From Rhodoferax sp. (lineage in GTDB: Bacteria > Pseudomonadota > Gammaproteobacteria > Burkholderiales > Burkholderiaceae_C): a stretch of 44,954 nt of DNA. The stretch is from NCBI GenBank assembly GCA_021738345.1, contig JAIPCE010000005.1, positions 1 to 44,954 on the forward strand, in the 5' to 3' direction. The translations under genes were made by a program, and so were the position numbers. The notes beneath the pieces are model-generated. The model was given only the letters and a program-made list of their open reading frames with translations, did no database searches and was not told the DNA's origin. Shown here one piece after another: positions 33,701 through 42,974 of the stretch (the first letter of the stretch is position 1; every line of letters starts with the position of its first letter).

Positions 33701-35266
33701 ATGACAGTGCAGAACGTGATTCCGGTGATTGACCTCTTCGCCGGACCGGGGGGGCTTTGCGAGGGGTTTTCATCGGTCAGGGACGAGGCGGGAAATTCGC
33801 GTTTTGCCGTCAATGTTTCCATCGAAAAAGACCCTGTCACCCATCGCACGCTTCACCTGCGAGCCATGTTTCGCAAATTTCCCAAAGGCAAAGCGCCAGA
33901 TATTTACTATCAGTACATCCGCGGCGAAGTAAAGCGCGAAGATTTCTTGGCGCACCCAGACATAAAGGGGGTTGCCGCAGAGGCCGATCAGGAGGCCCGA
34001 TGTGCAGAGCTAGGCGTAACACCCCCTGAGGTGGTCGATGGATGGATCAGCGCAGCTCTGGGCACGCAGAAGAACTGGGTGTTGATTGGCGGGCCGCCGT
34101 GCCAAGCGTATTCGCTGGCGGGCCGATCGCGCTTGCGTGGCAAAAGCGTCAAAGAACAAGAAGCTTTTGAGAGCGACAAGAGGCATTTTCTCTATACGGA
34201 GTATTTGCGGATCATCCAGCAGTTCGAGCCAAGTGTTTTCGTCATGGAAAATGTCAAAGGAATGCTTAATTCCACCCATGGAGGTACAAGCATATTTGAG
34301 CGGATCATGGCCGACCTTCGCGAGCCAAAGGAGGGACTGAATTATGAAATCCGGTCATTGGTGGTTGACGGCATCGAGCTGGAGCCTCGCGACTACGTGA
34401 TCCAGTCGGAGCACTACGGGATTCCGCAATGCCGCCATCGCGTGATTCTGTTTGGCATTCGGGCCGACGTGGTGAACAAGACGCCTGAGCTGACGGTAGA
34501 TCCACGCATGTTTTTGTTGAGAAAAGCGTTTCCGAAGGTCGACGTAGAGACTGCGCTTTCAGGAATGCCCGCGATTCGCAGCCGCATTTCCAAAGAAGAG
34601 GACTCGCACAAAAAGTGGTTAACAGCTTTGCGCAAGACCACGGCCAACTTTGTTCACTGGCATTTTCCGATTCGAAAGGACATCATGCCTATCGTCAAAG
34701 CGTCCATCGAAAGGGCCAAAAGCTACGAGTCCGCTGGCTCGAAATTCATGGCAATGAAAGTCATCGTCGCTCCCAACATGCCTAAAATGCTTAAAAATTG
34801 GCTGTTGGACGAGCGCGTTGGTGGGGTGATACAGCACGAGAGTCGAAGCCATATGGTGTCTGACTTGCATCGTTACATGTTTGCGTCGAGTTATGCCCAA
34901 GTGGTCAATTACTCGCCAACGCTGCGCAATTTCCCCCCCTTACTACTGCCCGATCACGTCAACGTAGATGCGGACTCCATTCCATTCCTTGACCGATTTC
35001 GCGTGCAGGTGAAAAATGATCCCGCCTCAACCGTGGTCGCCCACATCCAGAAGGACGGACACTACTACATCCATCACGATCCGGCGCAGTGCCGCAGCCT
35101 GACGGTGCGTGAGGCTGCGCGATTGCAAACTTTCCCTGACAATTACTTCTTCGAAGGCAATCGAACGCAGCAATATGGGCAAGTGGGCAATGCAGTCCCG
35201 CCATTGCTCGCGCGAAAAATTGCAAAGATTATTTTCAAGTTTCTCAGCACCTCTTCTTATCGATAA
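33701..35266 (+). CDS. DNA (cytosine-5)-methyltransferase
   Basis: 521 residues, with all C5-methylase motifs: I (VIDLFAGPGGLCEGF), IV with catalytic Cys134 (GGPPCQAYS), VI (VFVMENVKGML), VIII (QCRHRVILFG), IX (TVREAARLQTFPDNYF) and X (QVGNAVPPLLA). The chain is longer than the Dcm type because of an insertion of about 50 residues after motif II (YYQYIRGEVKREDF...) and a long target-recognition region between VIII and IX. It would mark host DNA for the linked system. Encoded on the opposite strand to the rest and convergent with vsr, 21 bases apart. The base composition is lower in GC than the catabolic operons. Confidence 0.93.
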   Translation: MTVQNVIPVIDLFAGPGGLCEGFSSVRDEAGNSRFAVNVSIEKDPVTHRTLHLRAMFRKFPKGKAPDIYYQYIRGEVKREDFLAHPDIKGVAAEADQEARCAELGVTPPEVVDGWISAALGTQKNWVLIGGPPCQAYSLAGRSRLRGKSVKEQEAFESDKRHFLYTEYLRIIQQFEPSVFVMENVKGMLNSTHGGTSIFERIMADLREPKEGLNYEIRSLVVDGIELEPRDYVIQSEHYGIPQCRHRVILFGIRADVVNKTPELTVDPRMFLLRKAFPKVDVETALSGMPAIRSRISKEEDSHKKWLTALRKTTANFVHWHFPIRKDIMPIVKASIERAKSYESAGSKFMAMKVIVAPNMPKMLKNWLLDERVGGVIQHESRSHMVSDLHRYMFASSYAQVVNYSPTLRNFPPLLLPDHVNVDADSIPFLDRFRVQVKNDPASTVVAHIQKDGHYYIHHDPAQCRSLTVREAARLQTFPDNYFFEGNRTQQYGQVGNAVPPLLARKIAKIIFKFLSTSSYR

Positions 35267-35287
35267 GCCACGCAACGGACATCTGGC

Positions 35288-35788
35288 TTATCGCAGGGAT
35301 TGCGCGTGGTGTGCTAATGTCAGCGGCGTTTTCGGCATGTTCATTGCACTGATCTCGCCGATGCGCTCGTTGCTGTTCATCCACTTCAAAATGGCGGAAA
35401 GCAGATCATCTATTGCGCCAGAGCAGCGAGTTGCACATTCCCAGACGCATAGAACACGCCAGCCGGTAGCAATCAGTTTCTCCTCTGCCGCCTTGTCGCG
35501 AGCGACATTGGCTGCGAGCTTTTTCACCCAGAATTCAGAGTGAGTTGCTGGTACCTTCGCATAGTTGCATTCGGAATGACTATGCCAAAAGCATCCATTG
35601 ACAAAAATTGCGATTTTGAATTTCGGCAGAACAATATCCGGAGTGCCAGGCAGGTCTTTACGATGCAGCCGGAAGCGAAAACCCGCCGAATGGAGCAAAC
35701 GTCTGACCAGCATCTCTGGTCGCGAGTTTTTGGCATTGATGCCCGACATCATCCGGCTGCGCGTCGCGGGCGAGACGATGTCGGTCAT
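35288..35788 (-). CDS. vsr: Very-short-patch mismatch endonuclease (Vsr)
   Basis: Nicks next to T:G mismatches that arise when 5-methylcytosine deaminates. The start is ATG 35788 (MTDIVSPATRSRMMSGI), 17 bases after the AIPR stop; a longer frame upstream overlaps that gene. 166 residues with the Vsr signature: Asp51 (GTPDIVL), GCFWHSHSECNYAKVP with His69 and His71, and SEFWVKKLAANVARD. The residue corresponding to E. coli His64 is Asn here (VNGCFWH), a position that varies among homologues. It is the last gene of the leftward operon and faces the methyltransferase it serves. Confidence 0.92.
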   Translation of the reverse strand: MTDIVSPATRSRMMSGINAKNSRPEMLVRRLLHSAGFRFRLHRKDLPGTPDIVLPKFKIAIFVNGCFWHSHSECNYAKVPATHSEFWVKKLAANVARDKAAEEKLIATGWRVLCVWECATRCSGAIDDLLSAILKWMNSNERIGEISAMNMPKTPLTLAHHAQSLR

Positions 35789-35805
35789 GTCTTGAACCGA
35801 ATACG

Positions 35806-37575
35806 TTATTTCAGCTCTGGAATATTGGTCGCTGCGGCGGAATAGCGCGCGCCCATGACTGCGTCTTTGCACTCGGGGCGCTTGGCCCACTCAGACACCA
35901 TCTTTCCGCCCGCTGATGCATGGAGTACCTCATTGACTTCTTTGGCCCACACCGCGATCTGAGCCAACAGCTGGGGGGAGACCGCTTGCTTGTTCCATAC
36001 ACGCTCGAGGTCGATGCGATGGCTGAGCTTTTCGGATAGCAGCGATACCGTATAAGCCACCACGTTGGCTTGGAAGGCTTGGAACATTGGGCGTAAGATT
36101 TTCTGCGCGTCGCGGTATATTTTTGCCTTGGCGATCATGGCCTTGTACTCTGCGACGGTGGGCAAGGGAGCCTCTTGACCGTCGGCTGGAGTCAGCATCG
36201 CCATGAAACGGTCAAAGTTTTTTTGCGACCCAAGGCTGACGATGTCGGGCTTTTTTTCCCATGCGGTGATGTACTTCGCAAGGTCGGTTTTGGTGATGCG
36301 CCGCGCAATAGGTATGGCCTCTTTTAAGGCTTTGAGCTTTGCGGGTGTGGTGCCATCGCGCGTCAGTAACGTGTTGTAGCTCCCAGCAGCCCGTTCGTAG
36401 AACCATTGGCCCACGCCATCGGGGCAGAACACCGAGCGCGAGAGCTTTTCGATCTCGACATGGAAAGGTTTATTGGCCGAGAGGTCCGATTGCCGTACGG
36501 CGTTTTGGCTGTTGGCGTACCGAGATATATCAGAGACCAGGGCCTCTTCTTTTGCGGAATCCTCATCGCGCATGACGATGATCTTGGCCGGGACGCGCAC
36601 GCGGCTAAGGTCAGTTTCCGGAAACTTTTTCTTGGTGAAGTAGATCGAGGCTGTCGTCTGTCCGCCGTTGACGATTTGAAGGCCTTTGAGCCACAGGATG
36701 CCGGTGGAGCCTTCGCCGCCCGCCTTGTCCAATTCCATCTTGTCGGCCACAATCACGATGCCGTTGTTGTAGGCCATGAATCGCTCGGGGGCGGACCTCA
36801 GTGTGTTTTGAATGCCCGCGTTCACGCCTTTACCTTTGACACTCAAAAACGAGCGTACGTTGGCTTCTAGAAGACGGGCTCCGAATTGCTCGTACAGCAA
36901 CCGCAACGCCTCGGCGGGTATCGCGGTGAGGGCGTAGTCGTAATCGCTTTCGCCGGGTACGTAGACACAGGGCAGAGGGCCACCGCATACCAAATTGAAA
37001 TCCACGATTAGCTCGTCGCGCGGCTTGCCCTCGGACCAATGGCGGTGGAGCCGCTGGATGTCCATAACTTCCAGCCGCACGGCTTTGCCGCCAATGTCGC
37101 GCGTCTTGAAGCTCTTGGACTTGGCCACCCTGTCGGTGATGACATAGACGCGAATTTGTTCCAAATCGTCATAGATTGCTTGCAGGGTCTCGGCAAGCGA
37201 GCGAACGTCGCTGGTCGGATCGAGCTTGGGTGCCATCTTGCCCTCTGCGCACAGCGACAGAAAGCGCAGGCATTGCTCAACAGCCGTTTTGGTTTCGGTA
37301 TCCGGGATGGCCGTGGGCTCTTCGGCATTGGCGTACAGGCTCACAAAAAGGTCGAGCTGATCGCCTTCCTCCGAAATCGAGTACCCGCTTAGGCGCAGGT
37401 TTGCATTTCCCACTTTTCCCTCAAAGTGGCACTCGACCGGCTCGAAGGTCATGCCGATGTCCGACATGTGCTCCATGACGATGCTACAGAACACGAGCTC
37501 CTCGTAAAGGGCTCCATCGCGCATTTGCGCTTTGACAGCACTCTGCGTCTCGCGCAGGAATTCAGATAAATCCAT
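35806..37575 (-). CDS. AIPR family protein
   Basis: Member of the AIPR (abortive infection phage resistance) family. About 589 residues with the family core: NVRSFLSVKGKGVNAGI (about 239-255), FMAYNNGI (about 266-273) and IVNGGQTTASIY (about 301-312). The N-terminal part (LSGYSISEEGDQLDLFVSLY) may carry a nuclease-like fold, as predicted for this family. Its exact activity is unknown. The start is ATG 37575 with GGAG 9-12 bases upstream; a TTG at 37581 is also in frame. The upstream gene's TGA lies at 37580-37578. Predicted to be the effector or sensor of the restriction system. Confidence 0.88.
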   Translation of the reverse strand: MDLSEFLRETQSAVKAQMRDGALYEELVFCSIVMEHMSDIGMTFEPVECHFEGKVGNANLRLSGYSISEEGDQLDLFVSLYANAEEPTAIPDTETKTAVEQCLRFLSLCAEGKMAPKLDPTSDVRSLAETLQAIYDDLEQIRVYVITDRVAKSKSFKTRDIGGKAVRLEVMDIQRLHRHWSEGKPRDELIVDFNLVCGGPLPCVYVPGESDYDYALTAIPAEALRLLYEQFGARLLEANVRSFLSVKGKGVNAGIQNTLRSAPERFMAYNNGIVIVADKMELDKAGGEGSTGILWLKGLQIVNGGQTTASIYFTKKKFPETDLSRVRVPAKIIVMRDEDSAKEEALVSDISRYANSQNAVRQSDLSANKPFHVEIEKLSRSVFCPDGVGQWFYERAAGSYNTLLTRDGTTPAKLKALKEAIPIARRITKTDLAKYITAWEKKPDIVSLGSQKNFDRFMAMLTPADGQEAPLPTVAEYKAMIAKAKIYRDAQKILRPMFQAFQANVVAYTVSLLSEKLSHRIDLERVWNKQAVSPQLLAQIAVWAKEVNEVLHASAGGKMVSEWAKRPECKDAVMGARYSAAATNIPELK

Positions 37576-37577
37576 AT

Positions 37578-38588
37578 TCAAATTGCTCCCATTTGTTTGA
37601 GGGCTAAATCAACGCCCACGTTGTCGCCCGGCACCTTGTCTAGGTCGATTTCATACATGGCCCGCGTGATCCCTGCGGGTGCGGTGCCTGGGGTCAGCCG
37701 GGGAAATCCCTCGCCGACTTTAAGCACCCGGATTTCGTTCAGAGCGAATCTTCGGGGGTAGCAGCCTTCGTGCGAGTCGATATAGCCTGCGGCCAAAATC
37801 CGCTCGGAAAGCAGCCGCGTGGCCTCCGCGTCGCCTTGGATCGCTACACGCATGGTCTCGACGAATTCGGGAAGATTTTGCCCGGATTCAAGTTGGCGAA
37901 ACCGGGTGCCGGCCATGAACAAGGGCTGGCGAACCGAATCATCGAGTTGTTCCAACGATCCGATCTTGGCAGGAAAACCTTTGGCGGAGAGCGTTGCTTT
38001 GGCTTCAAACGCGCCAGTGCCAATTTCAAAGTCTTGAATCCCGTCGAGCGGGCCAATCCATGACTCAATCGCCTGGGCGGCAGGGACACCTGCTCCGATG
38101 ATCGCGCCTAAAAGTACAAGCTCGCCGACCAAGCCGATTTCAGCTTCGGGACTTAGAGCCTGCGTGCCCTTGCGCATGAACTCTTGCCACGCGCCCACGC
38201 GACCAATGCAGACGCGCGCGAGCCGAGTCTCGTCCGCACCCGCCGCCGCCGCGTCGTCCAATGCGCCGATGACATCACATGACATAGTCGCGAACAGTTC
38301 GGGGCTTCCCGCTGACTTGCGGGACAAGGCGATCCAGAGTTTTCCAGCTCCCTCGAAATCGACACGCTCCACTGAAAACCCCTGACCTTCAGGAAGCTTG
38401 TCTGAGGCAGGGATCATTGCAGTGGGGAAGCCGACCAGCACGGCTTCGGCGTTGTCGGGCGAACGTCGGCCCGCGCGAACGTCCAACGGACCGGAAGGAG
38501 ACAGGTCTATAGAGCGCCAACCTAGTTCTGCGGCGTCGCCGGCGAGCGACGACCATGCCATGTAGAAGTCTTTACTCGGACGGGCCAT
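37578..38588 (-). CDS. PD-(D/E)XK motif protein (DUF4420)
   Basis: 336 residues with a restriction-endonuclease-type active site: Glu156 (IGLVGELVLL), Asp186 (GPLDGIQDFEIG) and Glu195-x-Lys197 (FEAKATL). The order and spacing match DUF4420-type PD-(D/E)XK proteins, and all active-site residues are present. It is the most likely DNA-cutting subunit of this system. Start ATG 38588 lies 17 bases inside the Z1 gene end, and its TGA almost touches the AIPR start, so the three are translated together. Target unknown. Confidence 0.88.
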   Translation of the reverse strand: MARPSKDFYMAWSSLAGDAAELGWRSIDLSPSGPLDVRAGRRSPDNAEAVLVGFPTAMIPASDKLPEGQGFSVERVDFEGAGKLWIALSRKSAGSPELFATMSCDVIGALDDAAAAGADETRLARVCIGRVGAWQEFMRKGTQALSPEAEIGLVGELVLLGAIIGAGVPAAQAIESWIGPLDGIQDFEIGTGAFEAKATLSAKGFPAKIGSLEQLDDSVRQPLFMAGTRFRQLESGQNLPEFVETMRVAIQGDAEATRLLSERILAAGYIDSHEGCYPRRFALNEIRVLKVGEGFPRLTPGTAPAGITRAMYEIDLDKVPGDNVGVDLALKQMGAI

Positions 38589-41484
38589 ATTCTTGCATCC
38601 AGTACAGAAGGTTCACTTCGTATTCGACTTGAATCGCGCTGTCGCTCGACGGAAATGCGATGGCGAAGGCCATGATGGGTTTGTCCCAGCCAGGCACGAT
38701 TAGCTTTTCGGGAAGCTTGTCCTTGCCCACGTAGGGGGAAAGTGGGTACAGAAGCAGCAAGCCGCGATCGGCGGGGCCGCCAAGCTTCGCGCGTGCAGTA
38801 CGAATGCCTTTGCCGCTTGGGATAGTTGGCTTCTTTTCGCGGCCTCTAGCGGGGTCGGGCTTCCATGCGGCCTGCGTGAGCGCCAAGGCCGCTCGCCACG
38901 CGTTGTCGTCAAGGTCTATGGCCTCGTCTGAAGGGTCGGTGAGCACGCCGATTGAAAATTTGGCGGGGTCAATGGGTTGGTCGTGATTCTTGGAAGTGTC
39001 GGGGGTGCGCATTGGGAAACTCTCGACGCTGATTCCCCTAGAGAAGGCATGCGACTCGCCGACACCTTCGCCTTCGGCCAAGAGAGCGACGCTCCACTGT
39101 TTCAACTGGCCGATCCCAACCATCTTCGTGACGAAGTCAGCCAAGACCGGGCCTTTCGCGCTGGTTGCGCTGGGGTGGGTGGCATAGGAGCCCAAGAAAG
39201 AGAGAATAGTGGCCGCGTCTACGTCCCTCCATAGCCTCGAGCGCTTCCACTTGTCAGCGCTGCCGTCGCGCGCGTATTCAGGACCAATCACAGTAGGAGC
39301 GCCCATGGAGGCCAATAGAGAGTCGACTGCGGCAAGATTGCTCGCTTGGACTTTTGCGTCCCGGTGGAACAGGATGGTTTGCGGGCGCGTCCCACTGTAC
39401 GTGAGCGACAGCGTCTGCGAGTTGCGCATTTTCAGCGGCGACGTGATCGTCAGAACTTCATGCGATTTGACCTTTAGCCCGTATTGCTCTGGCGTGAGGC
39501 GCGCATCTGCCATGAAGTCGAACTCTTCGCGCAACTCTTCGGAGGCATCGGCAATGTGGCCGAACCAGCGCACCAAATCCGGCGATGTGTAGAGGCGGCA
39601 AAGGTCGAGGTATCCAGGGCGATAGCCGAACCAGCGGCCCATTTGCATGAGCGTGTCGTACATCCGCGTGGTGCGGATGAAATAGCTGACGCAGAGGCCC
39701 TCGAGCGTGAGGCCCCTCGCCAACTTGTCGCCGCCTATGGCGATAACCTTCAAGGCCGCGCCTGGAACCGCGTAGTCGAGCGCGTCTTTGGCTGTGCCGT
39801 TTATGGAGCGGACTTCGATGTCTTCGATGACAAGCGGCAGGGCAGCCAGGATTTCTTCCCAACTTGGCATGTCGGGCGGCTGCTCGTGGGGAGGCGAGAG
39901 CTCAGCGACTTCATCCCGGGTCGGCACGAAATCATCTATCCAAAGCTGCTGCATCTGGGTGAGGAGCTCGGTTGCGTCGATACCTCGCGTGATCTTCTGG
40001 CGCATGCGCCGCACGGTGTTTTCCACTTGCTCCCGAACAAGGCTTTGCACCGCGACGAATCGCGTCGTGTGGATCAGCATGGAGCTATGCTGCGAACCTT
40101 GCCCGCGAAGCTCGCGCGCCGCACAGGCAAGTACGAAGGAATACACAGCGTTGCGCAGCGATGGCGGGATGGTCTCGTGTCCGTTGAAGGTGGGCGTATG
40201 GTTCTTGTTGTGCTTCGGCGGCATCCAGCCCGATCCAGTTTGGGGATCGTAGTTGTCGACGATGTCGCGGGACAGCGGCAGCGCTCCGACGCGACCTTGC
40301 TTGGTCATGCGGCCAAAGAGCCGAGCGGGACCGACGTAGTTGGATGGTGCGGCCAGGTTGATGATGAACGAGCGCGGGAAAAGGTCGGGACCTTCTTTGG
40401 CGGTCGCCCCCTTGTGGTGGATAAAGATGTTGGCGAAGGGTGTGGCGGTGTACCCCACATAGGCCTTGCGGGTGAACGTATGCAGAATCTGGCGGATCAG
40501 GCTGTTGATCGTCTTGGGCTGGTACTCCTCATCCAAATTGCCGTCTTCATCCAAGACCTGCTCGCCCGTGTCCACCGACGCGTTGTCGGCCTCGTCGTCG
40601 ATCATCAGAAGCGGCAGCTTTGTGATGAGCTTACGCCCGTTATCTATGTCGGTGGCGTCGGCCACGCGGGATTTAAGCCAATTGAGCAGGGCTGTGAGTA
40701 CCGTCTTTTGCTTCTTGACCACGAATAACCATGGGCGCTCTTCCGGCGAAATGCCGTGAAAGTGCTTGGCCGCGACCTTGCTGAAATCGCCGTTATCGGC
40801 TCGGGTGGTGGCGGAATTGGTTTTCAAGTCATCGCCGAAGTGCGCGACCCCAATAGCCTTTCCGGCACCTCGGTCATCGGTGGTCTCGTAACCCAAAAAG
40901 CCCTCCTCGAGGCGCATTTGAGTCTGCGAACGCAAATTATTGTGCATGCCAGCCAAGACGATGATGATCTTGTAACCCGCGTCGGTGGCCTTGCAGATCA
41001 GTCCCGAATAGTTGCTGGTCTTGCCAGACTGCACATGGCCGACGACTAGGCCACGGCGATCCCACGCGCCCGATCGTAGGGGGTCTTCCAGTAGTTCCAG
41101 GATGTTGTTGGTAGTCTCGTCGAGACCGTCGACAACGACATCGGACAGCTTGTCTTCTTGAAAATCACGGTATCTGCGCCAATAGGGCCAGTCGCGCTTG
41201 CGCGATGCATTGAGCCAATCGATGTGGCCCACGTTGTCTTGGAGCGTGGTGGCCTTTCCCATCCAGTGGCTGAAACGTTGAATCAAGGTGGACACGGCCT
41301 GCTGTTGGTCGACGGGCAGCGGGCTTTCGGCGGCGAATATGTCGGCGGCACGCTTTACCTTCGCGGCAATGAAGGATGGCGTGATCTTGGTCTTGTCCTT
41401 TTCGGTCTTGATCAGCCGTTGCGCGGTGGCTACAACGTTTTCGAGCAATTCGGCTTGCGCCGCGACGGCTTCTGATTCGATCAT
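38572..41484 (-). CDS. Z1 domain protein, SF2-type ATPase
   Basis: 970-residue member of the Z1 (endonuclease/helicase-like) family: Walker A GHVQSGKT at 149-156, Walker B IDDEAD at 295-300, and the motif III-like YVGYTATPFANIF at 342-354. The C-terminal RecA-like half (GGDKLARGLTLEGLCVSYFI, then MGRWFGYRPGYLDLCR) holds motifs V and VI with the arginine fingers. All motifs are intact. It likely translocates on DNA for the nuclease. Its ATG overlaps the GHKL gene's TGA by 4 bases (41481-41484). A 28-bp near-identical scrap of this gene lies at 30009-30036. Confidence 0.9.
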   Translation of the reverse strand: MIESEAVAAQAELLENVVATAQRLIKTEKDKTKITPSFIAAKVKRAADIFAAESPLPVDQQQAVSTLIQRFSHWMGKATTLQDNVGHIDWLNASRKRDWPYWRRYRDFQEDKLSDVVVDGLDETTNNILELLEDPLRSGAWDRRGLVVGHVQSGKTSNYSGLICKATDAGYKIIIVLAGMHNNLRSQTQMRLEEGFLGYETTDDRGAGKAIGVAHFGDDLKTNSATTRADNGDFSKVAAKHFHGISPEERPWLFVVKKQKTVLTALLNWLKSRVADATDIDNGRKLITKLPLLMIDDEADNASVDTGEQVLDEDGNLDEEYQPKTINSLIRQILHTFTRKAYVGYTATPFANIFIHHKGATAKEGPDLFPRSFIINLAAPSNYVGPARLFGRMTKQGRVGALPLSRDIVDNYDPQTGSGWMPPKHNKNHTPTFNGHETIPPSLRNAVYSFVLACAARELRGQGSQHSSMLIHTTRFVAVQSLVREQVENTVRRMRQKITRGIDATELLTQMQQLWIDDFVPTRDEVAELSPPHEQPPDMPSWEEILAALPLVIEDIEVRSINGTAKDALDYAVPGAALKVIAIGGDKLARGLTLEGLCVSYFIRTTRMYDTLMQMGRWFGYRPGYLDLCRLYTSPDLVRWFGHIADASEELREEFDFMADARLTPEQYGLKVKSHEVLTITSPLKMRNSQTLSLTYSGTRPQTILFHRDAKVQASNLAAVDSLLASMGAPTVIGPEYARDGSADKWKRSRLWRDVDAATILSFLGSYATHPSATSAKGPVLADFVTKMVGIGQLKQWSVALLAEGEGVGESHAFSRGISVESFPMRTPDTSKNHDQPIDPAKFSIGVLTDPSDEAIDLDDNAWRAALALTQAAWKPDPARGREKKPTIPSGKGIRTARAKLGGPADRGLLLLYPLSPYVGKDKLPEKLIVPGWDKPIMAFAIAFPSSDSAIQVEYEVNLLYWMQEYGPSE

Positions 41485-42974
41485 GCGTCCAATCCGAGTT
41501 TCGCGACAAGCGCGGGATATTTTTGAAAGGGTTCGGTGCGTAGCAGCGACTTGCGCGCCTCTTCGACAGTCATCCTCTTACGCTCAATGAGGTCGTCGAA
41601 GAGCACTTGGGCCACCTCGACGACTGCCTCGTTGGGCTCGCCTTCGAAGCCGGTTCGCGGCGTTTCCTTGTTTTCTGCGGTGTCGAGCCAGATGCGCTGC
41701 ACCGGCACTGTCTCCTCAATCACGCGCAGCATGGATTTGACCAGTGGTCCCAAGGCGCCAGCATTGGCCAGCACGGCAGCTACAGAGGGGTGCGTTTCTT
41801 CGATTCGGTACCGCATGCCAGCCTTCACCCGTTCGGCACGCCAAGCTTGTTCGATCGGGATGTTACCTTGCGCTGGCGCGGGCGTGCCGCGATAAGCAAA
41901 TACGCGGCGTGCCTTCTCACGGGTGTTTTCGGCCAGGGCCATGAGCCATGGCCGCAAGGAGACTGGCGGGCGCGCGGTCGATTTTCGAACGTCGATTTTC
42001 CAGTCGGCATCCGCAGTGTTGGGGATGTCAATTCGGATGCGGGCCAAGCGATGGGCTTCTTCCCGATTCCATGCGCGGGCATTGCCGAGGCCAAGCCAGC
42101 CGCCAGCTACCAAGAGTCGCTCGTTTCGATAAACGTAGAAGCCTTGCTGCGCGGTCCAGCCCGCCGGACCACCGTTTTCATCGAATTCGGCTGGGGTCAG
42201 CTTGTCCCTGTGCGGCAGGACATGGCACTGCACAGAGACCGCGCCGTAATCGGTCGCGTGGTGCGTGGTCGGCGAGGACCATGGCTTGGCGGGATGTCCA
42301 GTCATGAACGGGTCCCAAGGCGCGACGGCTTGGCTATTCAAAAGCAGTTTGAACTTGGCGCGTGGGCCTTGAATCAGGCGATGGAAGACCATGGCCAGAT
42401 GGGATTCGACGGTGTCGACTAGATCGTTGAAGTCGTCGGCGGTGTAGCCCTCGGAAACGATGCGATCCATCGACTCCCACAGAACCAGCGTGCCCGAGCG
42501 TTTGCCTTTCAAGTCGGCGAGGTAAGGCGTGGAGCCCTTTGCTGGCCCTTCGAACAGCAGCCAATCACTGTCGCGGCGTGCGGCCAGTTCTTCGAGATCC
42601 CAGCGCAGGCAGCTTTGAATGCTGTTTTTCACGGAGGCGACCGTCAGCCTGCGGCATTGCGAAAAGGACGCGGTCTTAAGTCCCATGCCGAAGCGGCCAA
42701 GGTCGCGGACATCGCGAGCGTCGAGCGGATTTTTGTCGCCAAGGCGCAGGGCGCTCTCGAGCTCGCCATCCGCCATGCCACGCCCATCGTCAAGTATGGA
42801 GATTCGGCTATTCGTGCCATCCCACACGAACTCGATGCGTGCTTCGGTCGCGCCCGCGGAAATGCTGTTGTCGACGATGTCAGCCAACGCGGCGGCGGTG
42901 GAGTAGCCAAGCCCACGGAGGGATTCGAGCATTGCCGCTGCGCGCGGCGGCGCGTTGCGAGTCTTTTGAGTCAT
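41481..42974 (-). CDS. GHKL ATPase (MutL/MORC-like)
   Basis: Bergerat-fold ATPase of about 497 residues. N-box ALADIVDNSISAGA (29-42), G1 motif LDDGRGM (61-67), G2 motif LGRFGMGLKTAS (92-103). The N-box has Asp where MutL/Hsp90 proteins have the catalytic Glu (DIVDN rather than ELVDN). It belongs to the group of MutL/MORC-like ATPases predicted in restriction systems. The preferred start is ATG 42974 (MTQKTRNAPPRAAAML), which overlaps the sigma factor's stop by 4 bases; a longer frame to 43076 lies inside that gene. No DQHA-type MutL endonuclease motif was seen. It probably acts as an ATP-driven clamp that senses or loads on DNA. Confidence 0.9.
   Translation of the reverse strand: MTQKTRNAPPRAAAMLESLRGLGYSTAAALADIVDNSISAGATEARIEFVWDGTNSRISILDDGRGMADGELESALRLGDKNPLDARDVRDLGRFGMGLKTASFSQCRRLTVASVKNSIQSCLRWDLEELAARRDSDWLLFEGPAKGSTPYLADLKGKRSGTLVLWESMDRIVSEGYTADDFNDLVDTVESHLAMVFHRLIQGPRAKFKLLLNSQAVAPWDPFMTGHPAKPWSSPTTHHATDYGAVSVQCHVLPHRDKLTPAEFDENGGPAGWTAQQGFYVYRNERLLVAGGWLGLGNARAWNREEAHRLARIRIDIPNTADADWKIDVRKSTARPPVSLRPWLMALAENTREKARRVFAYRGTPAPAQGNIPIEQAWRAERVKAGMRYRIEETHPSVAAVLANAGALGPLVKSMLRVIEETVPVQRIWLDTAENKETPRTGFEGEPNEAVVEVAQVLFDDLIERKRMTVEEARKSLLRTEPFQKYPALVAKLGLDA

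Noticed and set aside
39484-40728. Open frame of 414 codons on the plus strand
   Set aside because: Antisense to the Z1 gene, whose motifs are intact; no ribosome-binding site or family match.
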